Assembly: GCA_024233345.1 (NCBI GenBank)
Contig: JACKPT010000011.1
Span: 62,001 to 126,000, forward strand
Length of the DNA: 64,000 nt
Direction: 5' to 3'
Source: Verrucomicrobiota bacterium
GTDB lineage: Bacteria > Verrucomicrobiota > Kiritimatiellia > CAIVKH01
The position numbers and the translations under genes were made by a program. Shown here piece by piece: positions 24,314 to 32,967 of this stretch (positions are counted from its first letter, which is position 1; every line of letters starts with the position of its first letter). The notes under the pieces were generated by a model. The model was not told the origin of the DNA. It searched no databases and saw only the letters and a program-made list of their open reading frames with translations.

Positions 24314-25789
24314 TCACGAGGATGACTGGTGCAGTTGCCGATAGATCTTCTCGTACTCGGCGGCACTTTGATCCCAAGTATAGTCGCCAGCCATGCCACG
24401 ATTCTGTAGATCCCGCCAGGCTTCTGCTTTCCGGTCGAAGCATCGAATCGCGCGCTGAACGGCATCCTGGAATGCCTTTACCGTATAGTCGGAAAAAACG
24501 AATCCATTGCCATTGGTCTGGCTGTTATCCGCATCGGTGACTGTGTCGGCCAGTCCGCCGGTATGATGAACGACCGGAACAGTGCCGTACCGCATGGCGT
24601 AGAGCTGATTGAGACCGCAGGGTTCATACCGGGATGGCATCAGGTATAGATCCGCCCCGGCAATGATCTGCCGGGCCAACACCCGATCAAATGCATTCAT
24701 GACCCGGATCCTGCCTGGCCAATGAGATTGCCATCGCAAGCACATGCCCTCGTATTGGGCATCGCCATCACCCAGTAAAATCAATCCCAGATCCGAATGA
24801 CTGCCCATCAGGTCGGGAATCATTTCATCAAGCAAATCAATTCCCTTGTGCTCGGACAAACGGGTCACCATCCCCAACAACGGTCCCCGGTCAGGTATGC
24901 TCAACTCCGCCAGCTTGAGTAAAGCCCTTTTACAGTGTTGCTTGCCGGAAGGGTCTTTGACCGAATAGTTCTTGGCCAGTGCGGAATCGGTCTGTGGATC
25001 CCAGGTCTGGGTATCGATGCCGTTGGTGATGCCGCGCAGGCGATGTCGGGCATCCGAGATCACGCCATGGAGTCCGTAACCAAAAGCCTCGGTTTGAATT
25101 TCCTCGGCATAGGTCTGGCTCACCGTGGTCAGGAAATCGGCGGTATTGATACCACCTTTCAGGCAATTGATGTTTCCATAAAACTCCAGGCATTCAACGG
25201 AAAAACAGCCGAAGGGAAGGTTGCTGTAGGAGTATTCATCACCGGAAAAGATTCCCTGGTAGGCAAGATTGTGGAGCGTCAGCAGGGTCTTTTCCCGCTT
25301 GCCCCTCCCCTGCCCTCGGACACCATGTTGGAGATATAAGGGCATCAATGCGGTTTGCCAGTCATTGCAATGGACCAAAGATACCGGGCGCTCCAGCGCA
25401 TCGATCAAAGCGACCGCAGCTTTTTGAAAGAACACAAACCGCTCAAAATTGTCCTCATAATCACGGTAGGATAAATTGTAGAGGTGCGCCCGGTCGAAGA
25501 ATTCATCCCGGCGAATGAAGTACTTGGCGGGTTGGATTTCCGGGGCGGTGCGCCAGACCTCGGCCCGGAATTGATGGAACCCCACCGGGATGTTCAAGAC
25601 CATCCCGGTTTCCACCAGTGGAAAATTTCCCTCGATGACTTGACGATACATGGGCATGATCTGAATCATGGACCAACCACGCCGCGCCATGGCTTCCGGC
25701 AGGGAGGCGGAAACTTCAGCCAACCCCCCGGTCGAGGCAAACGGACTCATCTCGCTGGTAATAAACGCACAATGCCCTTGATCTGCCAT
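24314..25789 (-). CDS. glgA: Glycogen synthase GlgA (ADP-glucose type)
   Basis: A 491-residue GT5 glucosyltransferase that extends alpha-1,4-glucan chains from ADP-glucose. The N-terminal domain begins HCAFITSEMSPF and holds the sugar-nucleotide loop; DLYLMPSRYEPCGLNQLYAM is the C-terminal retaining-GT motif, followed by VHHTGGLADTV. Family length is 470-490, so it is complete. The canonical lysine of the KTGGL loop is Ser here (STGGL, residue 19). Similar substitutions exist in some Firmicutes enzymes to my recollection, so activity is not excluded. AGGAAG precedes the ATG. It is divergent from rnr with only 32 bases between, and no other glycogen gene is near. Confidence 0.93.
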   Translation of the reverse strand: MADQGHCAFITSEMSPFASTGGLAEVSASLPEAMARRGWSMIQIMPMYRQVIEGNFPLVETGMVLNIPVGFHQFRAEVWRTAPEIQPAKYFIRRDEFFDRAHLYNLSYRDYEDNFERFVFFQKAAVALIDALERPVSLVHCNDWQTALMPLYLQHGVRGQGRGKREKTLLTLHNLAYQGIFSGDEYSYSNLPFGCFSVECLEFYGNINCLKGGINTADFLTTVSQTYAEEIQTEAFGYGLHGVISDARHRLRGITNGIDTQTWDPQTDSALAKNYSVKDPSGKQHCKRALLKLAELSIPDRGPLLGMVTRLSEHKGIDLLDEMIPDLMGSHSDLGLILLGDGDAQYEGMCLRWQSHWPGRIRVMNAFDRVLARQIIAGADLYLMPSRYEPCGLNQLYAMRYGTVPVVHHTGGLADTVTDADNSQTNGNGFVFSDYTVKAFQDAVQRAIRCFDRKAEAWRDLQNRGMAGDYTWDQSAAEYEKIYRQLHQSSS

Positions 25790-25821
25790 AGTTCACTTCC
25801 TACCTCGAAAGACATACCACG

Positions 25822-28065
25822 ATGAATGATCCCTCGCCAAGCCTCGTCCACCGCCTCCACGATTTTCTCCGCCGGGCCGGGTCCCGCCCGATGAAGGCGC
25901 ATGACCTGGCCGCCCACCCGGAGATCGGGGCCTCGGCACGCGATGTGCGGCAAGCACTTCGCGAACTGGAGCGAACCGGGAAAGCCAAGAAAATCCGGGG
26001 GAATCGCTGGGTGGAGGCGCAGGCACCCGATCGGGTCGCCGGGCGGTTGTTGATCACCTTCTCCGGCTACGGCATCGTGATCACCGATCCTCCGGACAGT
26101 GCGGAATATTTTATCCCGCCCTCCGAGATCGGAAGCTGCATGGAGGGTGACCGGGTGGAGGTTTCCCCGGCGGCAGTTCGACCGCGCGCGGGTCAGAAGC
26201 AGGAAGCCCACTTGATTCGCGTGGTGGAACGGAAGATCAAACAGGTCGCGGGCAAGCTGGTCCATGGCCGGTACTACGCTTACGTGATCCCGGGTGACCC
26301 CCGCATGCGGTCAACCCTGCATGTGAGCGAAGCGGGTCTGCCTCCGGACTCCATCCCGGATGGCGACATCGTGGTGGTTGCATTGGATGAACCGGTGAGC
26401 CCGGATCGTTCCCAAACCAGCCGGTTGATCCAGCATCTCGGGGCGCCTGGTGATCCTGGGGTCGATATGCAGATGCTGATGGCCAACCGGGGCATTGTTC
26501 AAGCCTTTGAACCGGGGGTGGTCGATGCCGCCCAAGCGATCTCCCCCACCCCGGATGCCAGCGCCATCGCCGGTCGGGAAGATCTCCGGGACTGGATTAT
26601 CCTGACCATCGATCCGTCCGATGCCAAAGATTATGACGATGCCATTTCCCTGACCCGAACCGGCGATGGATGGGAATTGGGGGTTCATATTGCCGATGTC
26701 TCTCACTTTGTGACCCCGGGTTCCGCGATCGATACCGAAGCAAAAAACCGCGGAAACAGCGTGTACATGGTTGACCGGTTTGTACCGATGCTCCCGAAAT
26801 ACCTGACCTCGGAGGTCTGTAGTCTTCGCGCCAGCGTCGACCGATTGGCGTACTCGGTTCATATGACACTTGATGCGGATGGAGAATTGGAATCGGTGCG
26901 CACGGGCAGGTCGGTGATCCACTCCAAGGCCTGTCTGAACTATGATCAGGTCCAGCGGTTTCTGTCCGGGGAGGACGCTGCGGAGATCCCGGAATCGTTG
27001 CACCCGACCCTGCGGGCCATGGATAAACTTGCCACTCGGCTGCGCCGGAAACGAATGGCCAACGGCTCGATTGATCTATCCCTGCCCGAGGTGGTCTGCA
27101 CGCTTGATGACCAGGGAACCCCGATTTCCTTGAAGCGGCGGGGAGCAGCCCAAGCCTATCATCTGATTGAAGAATTCATGCTGCTTGCCAACTGTGCGGT
27201 TGCGGAACGAATCCGGGCCGCCGGGGTGCCCGGTGTCTACCGTATTCATGAGGAACCGTCCGAAGACCAGTGGGCCCAGATGAATCTGGATGTGCGCAAC
27301 CTTGGTATTGCCCAGGATGTCCTCAGCCGTCAGGGAATTGACCAGGTCTGCGCTCTGGTCCGGGACACTCCCCAGGAATACGCAGTCAACCTGGCCATAC
27401 TCAAAAACTTCAAGCGGGCCATCTACTCCATCGAGTGTCTCGGACACTTCGGGCTCGCCTTCGACTGCTACACCCACTTTACGTCCCCGATCCGTCGTTA
27501 TCCGGACCTGCTGGTGCATCGGATTCTCGACCGGCTGGATACCAGGCGGAAGCCTGCCTATTCCGCCAATGAACTGGAGGTCCTCTGCCTGCATGCGACC
27601 GAGACCGAGCGCAATGCACAGGCAGCCGAGCAGGAAAGCCTGGAAATCAAGCGACTTCAATTCTACCAACTCGCCTTACAGCGGGGAGATATTGGGCCCT
27701 ATCCAGCCCTCGTGGTGGGGGTCGCCGCCAAGGGGCTTCTTCTCGAATTGGTGGAATCCCTACAGCGCGGTTTCCTATCCTTTGACACCTTGCCCCGGAG
27801 CGGCCACTACCGGGTGGCCCGCGATCAGGGGCGGGTCTATGGCGGGCAGAGCAAGGTGTTGTTCACGGTTGGCGATGTGCTCGATGTCGCCATTGCCAAA
27901 GTGGATGAGGGGAAGCGGCAGGTCGAATTTGTGCCTTGGAAGCGGGAAGGTACCCGATCCGCGGAAGGTCGGGAAAAAGGGAAAAGACAGGACCGGGGCA
28001 AGTCGCGCGGCCAGGGGGCGGGCCGGAACGCCGCCCGGGGGAAACGCAGCCGTCGATCCCGGTAG
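25822..28065 (+). CDS. rnr: Ribonuclease R
   Basis: A 747-residue 3'-5' exoribonuclease of the RNB superfamily. Domains in order: N-terminal winged helix (about 1-65), two cold-shock domains (66-235), the RNB catalytic domain (250-580) with IDPSDAKDYDDAISL carrying the metal-binding aspartates, an S1 domain (about 640-715) and a Lys/Arg/Gly-rich tail (about 720-747). The basic tail is diagnostic of RNase R rather than RNase II and helps it unwind structured RNA. HFTSPIRRYPDLLVHR is also present. It ends six bases before the convergent GspC-like gene. Confidence 0.95.
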   Translation: MNDPSPSLVHRLHDFLRRAGSRPMKAHDLAAHPEIGASARDVRQALRELERTGKAKKIRGNRWVEAQAPDRVAGRLLITFSGYGIVITDPPDSAEYFIPPSEIGSCMEGDRVEVSPAAVRPRAGQKQEAHLIRVVERKIKQVAGKLVHGRYYAYVIPGDPRMRSTLHVSEAGLPPDSIPDGDIVVVALDEPVSPDRSQTSRLIQHLGAPGDPGVDMQMLMANRGIVQAFEPGVVDAAQAISPTPDASAIAGREDLRDWIILTIDPSDAKDYDDAISLTRTGDGWELGVHIADVSHFVTPGSAIDTEAKNRGNSVYMVDRFVPMLPKYLTSEVCSLRASVDRLAYSVHMTLDADGELESVRTGRSVIHSKACLNYDQVQRFLSGEDAAEIPESLHPTLRAMDKLATRLRRKRMANGSIDLSLPEVVCTLDDQGTPISLKRRGAAQAYHLIEEFMLLANCAVAERIRAAGVPGVYRIHEEPSEDQWAQMNLDVRNLGIAQDVLSRQGIDQVCALVRDTPQEYAVNLAILKNFKRAIYSIECLGHFGLAFDCYTHFTSPIRRYPDLLVHRILDRLDTRRKPAYSANELEVLCLHATETERNAQAAEQESLEIKRLQFYQLALQRGDIGPYPALVVGVAAKGLLLELVESLQRGFLSFDTLPRSGHYRVARDQGRVYGGQSKVLFTVGDVLDVAIAKVDEGKRQVEFVPWKREGTRSAEGREKGKRQDRGKSRGQGAGRNAARGKRSRRSR

Positions 28066-28071
28066 GTGGAT

Positions 28072-28983
28072 CTACCGGATCAGATAGATCAACTTCTGCT
28101 CTTCACCCTCCCGCACCACATCCAGGACAACAGCTCCCAGACGATCCTTCATAAATTCACTGAGGAAGTACTCCGCCCGGGGTTGACTGGTCATATTCAT
28201 GGAGTTGACCTTGCGAATTTCGTCGCCCTCCCTCAGCCCGACTGCGGTGAAGAAGGCCTGCTCTCCGACCGGTTCCAACCGGAACCCCAGAACCTCATTT
28301 TCCTCCCCACCCCGCACGGCGGTCATGGATTGATAGACCTGGACGATCCGCTCCGGGTCATCGAGCAGTTCCCGGTAGTAGGCCTCGAGCGCTGAGCGCT
28401 GCATGACCCAACGGTTCTCCCCGATACGCTTTCCGAACCGGGTGGTTTCCAAGGGTGCTGGCTCTTCCTCCCCGCTCGCGACCGGCGTGGTGGATTCAGC
28501 ATCCATGGTATCGGAATAGCTCAATCGGATTTCCAATTCATTGCCGCGGTCGCGCACAATGACCCGGTCCCGGTAGATGCGCAGCACCTCCATCTCATCC
28601 AGGGTGTCCCCCTCCTTGACCCAATGCTGGGTGGTGGTTTGCAGGTCATCCAGAATCGCGCTGCGAGCGGTGGGGGCCTGATCGCTTTCCTGATAGAAGA
28701 AAGTCCCGGCCAGCCGGAAGCGTATGGAACGGTCCTGCAGATCCAAGGCCCCGGCTGTCTCGGTAAACTGGAATCGTTCCGACCAGTCGGCCTTGTCGGG
28801 AGAGGGGCCGGTTTCCGGCTCGGTTGGTCTTGGGGCATCCGGTTCGGATTCCGCCGTCGGAGTCGCGGTTTGGGCGTTCAGTCCGATGGCCTTGACCAGG
28901 AGGATCGCCCCCGCGCCGACCACCGCGCTCCACAAAACGAGGGCGGTGACGCGTCCAAAACGTTGGATGGCAAGATCCTTCAT
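28072..28983 (-). CDS. GspC-like (type II secretion C) protein
   Basis: A 303-residue protein built like GspC. One TM helix at about 15-33 (LVLWSAVVGAGAILLVKA) follows a short cytoplasmic N-terminus. An acidic Pro-rich linker precedes an HR domain (SIRFRLAGTFF, ARSAILDDLQT, VKEGDTLDEMEVLRIYRDRVIV). The C-terminal part is PDZ-like (GFRLEPVGEQAFFTAVGLREGD, then GAVVLDVVREGEEQK). GspC links the inner-membrane platform to the secretin. No other gsp genes are in the window, so the partners lie elsewhere. The start at 28983 avoids a longer frame running into rnpB, which lies directly upstream on the same strand. Confidence 0.7.
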   Translation of the reverse strand: MKDLAIQRFGRVTALVLWSAVVGAGAILLVKAIGLNAQTATPTAESEPDAPRPTEPETGPSPDKADWSERFQFTETAGALDLQDRSIRFRLAGTFFYQESDQAPTARSAILDDLQTTTQHWVKEGDTLDEMEVLRIYRDRVIVRDRGNELEIRLSYSDTMDAESTTPVASGEEEPAPLETTRFGKRIGENRWVMQRSALEAYYRELLDDPERIVQVYQSMTAVRGGEENEVLGFRLEPVGEQAFFTAVGLREGDEIRKVNSMNMTSQPRAEYFLSEFMKDRLGAVVLDVVREGEEQKLIYLIR

Positions 28984-29027
28984 GGTCTCGCAGGGTAGCG
29001 AACCCCTGCTCGCTTGAAAAGCCCTGA

Positions 29028-29053
29028 GAAAAAAAGTGGCTCGGGAGGTTGTA
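29028..29053 (-). terminator. Probable terminator formed by the RNase P RNA 3' end
   Basis: On the minus strand CCTCCCGAGCCAC, the 3' half of the RNase P P1 helix, is followed at once by seven T (29035-29029). The helix plus T-tract can act as a rho-independent terminator. If it does, the GspC-like gene downstream needs its own promoter. Confidence 0.5.
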
Positions 29054-29433
29054 AGCCGAATTCTGTTCCCCGCAACTGCGAGGCCATGATCATTTATCTC
29101 GCTGATGTCAGCATATGCGATCAACCCGAAGCTTTCAGCCCGAAGGCAACGAGGCGGGCCGCCTCTCGCTTCCTATTTGATCTTGCTCCAGATAGGGTTT
29201 ACCTGCGGCGACCCTTGCGGATCCACCCGGTGGTCTCTTACACCGCCGTTTCACCCTTACCCCGCAGATGCGAGGCGGTATTGTTTCTGTGGCACTAGCC
29301 ATCAACAGGCTTTTCGCCTGCCGTTCCCCTCCCCGCTCAAAGGCGGCCCTGGGGATATCCTGCCCTGTGGAGTCCGGACTTTCCTCCCCGCGCGAACGCG
29401 AAGCGATCATGCCCCTCCCGAACCGCCGCCACT
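29036..29433 (-). ncRNA. rnpB: RNase P RNA (class A), rnpB
   Basis: On the minus strand the conserved GAGGAAAGTCCGGACTCC element lies at 29370-29389, CCACAGAAACA at 29282-29293, and the 3' ACAGAATTCGGCTTAC element at 29050-29066. These are the hallmarks of bacterial RNase P RNA, the catalytic subunit that trims tRNA 5' ends. The 5' and 3' ends pair (CGGGAGG with CCTCCCG, and GTGGC with GCCAC), which defines the P1 helix and places the ends near 29433 and 29036; each may be off by a few bases. The 3' end runs directly into a T-tract. It sits between the CdsZ-type and GspC-like genes, all on one strand. Confidence 0.95.
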
Positions 29434-29441
29434 CTAGCGGA

Positions 29442-30146
29442 TCAATCCATCCAGTACAAGAGCCGTCCGCAGTAACTGCAGGAAACCATGGCGGTTGCCC
29501 GCTTCACATCCTGAATACTCTGGGGGGGGAGCCGCATGTGACAACCGCCACAAGACGAGGCATTTTCAACCGGCACCAGGGCAAAATCACCTTTGTTACG
29601 GAAAATCCGGTCATAACGGGAAAGCCATTCCTCATCGATATCCTTGGCCATTTCATCCCGCTCCGCCTGCAAGGCGCCGCGTTCGCTGCTGATCTGACTC
29701 AAGCGATCACCGAGGGCCTCCACGTCGGTGCCGACACCCTTTTCCTCCCGGCTCAGGGATTCTTTGAGCTCGTCCACCCGGGCTTTGAGGATTTCCCCCT
29801 CTTCCATCAACTTGATTTCGCGTTCTTCGATTTCCCGAATCTGCTTGCGCAGGCTGCGAATTTCCTGATCCAGTGCGCGGTACTGATCGTTGTTCTTCAC
29901 CTTGGTCTGCTCATCAAGGAACTTGCGAATCCGGGTCTGCCGCGCATCCACATCCAATTCCACCTGTTTGATGGCGGATAAGTTGTGGTTGAGCGCATCC
30001 TGCGCTTGCTTCACAGAGTCGCGATGCTGCTGCAGGCGGGTTTCAACCAGCTTTTGGCGGGCGGGGATATCTGTGAGTTCCTGAGAGAGTTGGCGGAGGC
30101 GGCGATCTCGTTCCTGTAAGTCTAAAATCTTCTCTATCGTCGTCAC
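29442..30146 (-). CDS. Coiled-coil C4 zinc-ribbon protein (CdsZ/DUF164 family)
   Basis: A 234-residue protein. Residues 1-170 form a long heptad-repeat coiled coil (TIEKILDLQERDRRLRQL, KVKNNDQYRALDQEIRSLRKQIREIEE). The C-terminal zinc ribbon has CGGCHMRLPP and CSYCGRLLYW, giving four zinc ligands. This is the DUF164/zf-RING_7 family, whose chlamydial member CdsZ affects type III secretion and whose actinobacterial relatives bind nucleic acid or regulate. The start is GTG 30146, preceded by AGGAG. The gene ends a few bases before the 5' end of rnpB on the same strand, an arrangement I have seen in several bacterial groups. Confidence 0.85.
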   Translation of the reverse strand: MTTIEKILDLQERDRRLRQLSQELTDIPARQKLVETRLQQHRDSVKQAQDALNHNLSAIKQVELDVDARQTRIRKFLDEQTKVKNNDQYRALDQEIRSLRKQIREIEEREIKLMEEGEILKARVDELKESLSREEKGVGTDVEALGDRLSQISSERGALQAERDEMAKDIDEEWLSRYDRIFRNKGDFALVPVENASSCGGCHMRLPPQSIQDVKRATAMVSCSYCGRLLYWMD

Positions 30147-30253
30147 TCAGTTCTCCTGTCCATCTCCATGCGTCCGACATTCATACTCTCTTGGGGCGGC
30201 AGAAGTCAACCAGTCGAATATGGAAGATTCAAAAAGTCGTGGTATGATGAGGC

Positions 30254-30316
30254 ATGAATTGGCTTAAACCATGGAGTTGGAACCGGCTCTGCGGCCTTAC
30301 CGGGGAGCTCCCATGA
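30254..30316 (+). CDS. Possible 20-codon leader overlapping the DUF1295 gene
   Basis: ATG 30254 opens a 20-residue frame (MNWLKPWSWNRLCGLTGELP) whose TGA stop overlaps the ATG of the next gene (ATGA, 30313-30316). The exact ATGA overlap matches the coupling used elsewhere in this window, and the peptide is Trp-rich (three of 20). The upstream ATGAGG is only a weak ribosome binding site. It may be a translational-coupling leader or chance. Confidence 0.3.
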   Translation: MNWLKPWSWNRLCGLTGELP

Positions 30317-31086
30317 CCTGTTTTCTCCTCTGGGGACTGGTCGTTTGCTGCCTGGCCATGTCCCTTCTGTGGGTGGTTCAGTATCGGACCCTGAACGCCG
30401 GTTTGGTCGATGCAGGCTGGGCCTCGCTGATCGCCCTGCTGGCGATCAGTGCGGCAGTTTGGTTCGAGGGCGAGCCGGTGCGCAGGATCCTGCCTGCGAC
30501 CATGGCAGCTCTCTGGGGAGGCCGACTGGCCTGGCTGGTGCACCAGCGGGGCCATGGCAAACCGGAGGAGGGACGCTACAAGGCCCTGAGGGACCATTGG
30601 GGCGCCCTCGCCCAGCCCAAGTTCTTTGCCTTCTTCCAAGTCCAGGCCCTCGCCGCCTTGCTGTTCAGTCTCCCCTTTGTCCTGACCATCCAGGCCGGAG
30701 ATCAGCCGTTCGGGTACCTTGAGTGGATCGCGATCGCCCTGTGGACCGGTGCATTTTTCGGTGAGGCCACCGCCGACCGCCAATTGTCCCGGTTCAAACA
30801 GAATCCAGACCACCGGGGCAAGGTTTGTGATCAGGGATTGTGGCGGTATTCCCGTCATCCCAATTACTTTTTTGAATGGCTTATCTGGGTCTCCGCCGCC
30901 TTGATGGCGTTCCCTGTCCCTTTGGGATGGGTGGCTATTGCCTGCCCTCTGGCCATCCTGTTTTTCCTGCTGCGTATCACCGGGATACCCGCCACCGAAG
31001 CGCAGGCACTGCGCAGCAAAGGCGAGGCTTACCGGCGATATCAGGAAACGACGAGTCGCTTCATTCCCTTACCCCCAAAATCATAA
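30313..31086 (+). CDS. DUF1295 (steroid 5-alpha-reductase-like) membrane protein
   Basis: A 257-residue polytopic protein with about seven hydrophobic segments. The C-terminal part is the family signature: DQGLWRYSRHPNYFFEWLIW, followed by AEALRSKGEAYRRYQETTS, which resembles the isoprenylcysteine methyltransferase/5-alpha-reductase NADPH-binding site. I chose ATG 30313 (GGGGAG upstream) over ATG 30271. The family is thought to reduce double bonds in lipids. It lies 13 bases before a CFA-synthase-like methyltransferase, so both probably act on fatty-acyl chains; the substrate is not known. Confidence 0.8.
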   Translation: MTCFLLWGLVVCCLAMSLLWVVQYRTLNAGLVDAGWASLIALLAISAAVWFEGEPVRRILPATMAALWGGRLAWLVHQRGHGKPEEGRYKALRDHWGALAQPKFFAFFQVQALAALLFSLPFVLTIQAGDQPFGYLEWIAIALWTGAFFGEATADRQLSRFKQNPDHRGKVCDQGLWRYSRHPNYFFEWLIWVSAALMAFPVPLGWVAIACPLAILFFLLRITGIPATEAQALRSKGEAYRRYQETTSRFIPLPPKS

Positions 31087-31099
31087 AGGACCTCCTGCC

Positions 31100-32134
31100 A
31101 TGTGGTATCTACCTCTTTTGAAATCCGGTCTCCTCCCCGACGCCCTGGTGCGCCGTTGGATCCGGCGACTTCTCGCACAACGGCTCAAACATGAAGAACA
31201 GGCTTGCAGTGGAAGCCCCGCCCTGGCGGAGGAACGCTTGGTCAAGATTTTGTCGCAGGAACCGATTGCCGCCCTCCCGGAGAAAGCCAATGAACAGCAT
31301 TATGAGGTACCCAGCGCATTCTACCGCGAAGTCCTTGGTCCTAATTTGAAATACAGTTCCTGTTATTGGCCGGATGGGGTCGAAGATATTGAGACTGCCG
31401 AGGAACAGATGCTGGTGATGACCTGCGAACGCGCCCAATTGCAGGATGGGATGGATATCCTCGAGCTGGGGTGCGGCTGGGGTTCGCTTACCCTGTTTAT
31501 GGCCAGGATCTATCCCCAGGCCAGAATTGTCGCAGTGTCCAATTCTCACTCGCAGCGGGAGTGGATCGAGCAGGAAGCCCGCCGTCTCGGTCGGTCGAAT
31601 ATTACGGTGATCACCGCGGATATGAACGAATTCAACATCGGGCGGGTGTTCGACCGGGTGGTCTCGGTGGAAATGTTTGAGCACATGCGGAACTACCGGA
31701 TACTGCTCAACCGGGTCGCCGGATGGCTTAAAGAGGACGGCAAGCTGTTTATCCATATTTTCTGCCATGCCAGGTATCCCTATCTGTTTGAAACCGGGGT
31801 CAAGGACGACTGGATGGCCCGGTATTTCTTTTCCGGGGGGGTGATGCCTTCGGAAACCCTGCTGGACCGGTTCAATCAGGATCTGGTGGTGGAAAAGCGG
31901 TGGCAGGTCAATGGCCGGCACTATGAACGAACCCTCAATGATTGGCTCAAACGGATGGATGAGCGAAAAGACCGGGTGATGCCGATCCTGCGTGATACCT
32001 ATGGAGCGGAGGCCGCCACCTGGTGGATCTATTGGCGGGTATTTTTCATGGCCAGTGCCGAGCTTTTCGGCTACCGCGATGGCCGGGAGTGGTTTGTCAG
32101 TCACGCCCGTTTCACCAAAAGCCCACCGGCTTGA
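31100..32134 (+). CDS. Cyclopropane-fatty-acid-synthase-like methyltransferase
   Basis: A 344-residue SAM-dependent methyltransferase of the CFA/mycolic-acid family. The SAM motif is DILELGCGWGSLTLFMAR, followed by VDRVVSVEMFEHMRNY, the CFA-family motif with its acidic residue, and near the N-terminus HYEVPSAFYREVLGPNLKYSSCYW (a substrate-channel signature, 24 residues, residues about 68-91). ATG 31100 is chosen because the longer frame overlaps the DUF1295 gene out of frame, and AAAGGA lies just upstream. CFA synthase methylates unsaturated phospholipid acyl chains. With the DUF1295 reductase next door, a methyl-branched product is possible rather than a cyclopropane, which is inference. Confidence 0.85.
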   Translation: MWYLPLLKSGLLPDALVRRWIRRLLAQRLKHEEQACSGSPALAEERLVKILSQEPIAALPEKANEQHYEVPSAFYREVLGPNLKYSSCYWPDGVEDIETAEEQMLVMTCERAQLQDGMDILELGCGWGSLTLFMARIYPQARIVAVSNSHSQREWIEQEARRLGRSNITVITADMNEFNIGRVFDRVVSVEMFEHMRNYRILLNRVAGWLKEDGKLFIHIFCHARYPYLFETGVKDDWMARYFFSGGVMPSETLLDRFNQDLVVEKRWQVNGRHYERTLNDWLKRMDERKDRVMPILRDTYGAEAATWWIYWRVFFMASAELFGYRDGREWFVSHARFTKSPPA

Positions 32135-32237
32135 GCGGGGCTCCGGCCTCCGAATTTTTTGAGGTGCCCTGTCTTTTCCGGTGGATTCCGGCAACGGACC
32201 TGATAGGGTTCAGGCAGTACGGCTTGCTGTACCAGAC

Positions 32238-32960
32238 GTGAAAACCAAACTTAAGCTCGATATCCTGCCCCAACCTGATGACACGACCTGCGGCCCCACC
32301 TGCCTGCATGCGGTCTATGCTTATTACGGTGATCATATCCCCCTCCCCCGTGTGATCGCCGAGGTCACCACACTGGAAGCCGGGGGTACCCTCGGAGTCC
32401 TGCTCGCCAATCATGCCCTGCGGCGGGGATACCGCGCAACGATCTACACCTTCAATCTGCGCCTGTTCGATCCAACCTGGTTCCTTTCTTCCGACATCGA
32501 TATCACCAGCAAATTGCAGGCCCAGGCCGCGTTGAAGAGCGATCCGAAACTTCAGTTGGCCTCGCATGCCTATATCGATTTTCTCGCCCTGGGGGGACGG
32601 CTGAAACTGGAAGACCTGACGCCGGCCCTGTTGCGCGGCTACCTGAACCGTCAACGGCCCATCCTGACCGGACTCAGCTCCACCTATCTCTATCAAACCA
32701 TGCGGGAATATGGCCGGGCCATGGTGGATGATGATCTCCGTGGCGATCCCGCAGGCCACTTTGTCATCCTGCGCGGATACGACAAGGACAAGCGCACCAT
32801 CGATGTGTCCGATCCGCTTGAATCCAATCCTTATGCCGCCGATCAGCACTATGAGCTGCCGATCAATCGCGTGCTCTGTTCCATTTTACTCGGCATCGTG
32901 ACCGACGACGCCAACCTGTTGATCATCGAACCCCACCCCAAGACCAACCTCAACCGGTGA
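32238..32960 (+). CDS. C39-like (papain-fold) cysteine peptidase of the amidoligase cluster
   Basis: A 240-residue protein with the C39 peptidase pattern: Q-x(2)-D-DTTCGPTCLHAVYAYYG, catalytic Cys at about residue 18, and later GHFVILRGYDKDKRTIDVSDPL with the His and Asp of the triad. GTG 32238 is my preferred start; an in-frame GTG at 32181 would add 19 residues that lie outside the conserved region. Neither has a good ribosome binding site. There are no TM helices, unlike C39-containing bacteriocin exporters, so it is a free cytoplasmic peptidase or transpeptidase. It lies seven bases before the RimK-like ligase gene. Confidence 0.7.
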   Translation: MKTKLKLDILPQPDDTTCGPTCLHAVYAYYGDHIPLPRVIAEVTTLEAGGTLGVLLANHALRRGYRATIYTFNLRLFDPTWFLSSDIDITSKLQAQAALKSDPKLQLASHAYIDFLALGGRLKLEDLTPALLRGYLNRQRPILTGLSSTYLYQTMREYGRAMVDDDLRGDPAGHFVILRGYDKDKRTIDVSDPLESNPYAADQHYELPINRVLCSILLGIVTDDANLLIIEPHPKTNLNR

Positions 32961-32967
32961 ATGCATC

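Noticed and set aside
30313..32134. Mycobacterial tuberculostearic-acid (TmsAB) pair
   Set aside because: TmsA is an FAD-linked oxidoreductase, whereas the partner here is a DUF1295 membrane protein.
31109..32194. Minus-strand frame opposite the CFA-synthase-like gene
   Set aside because: The plus-strand protein has clear SAM-methyltransferase motifs; the reverse frame has none.
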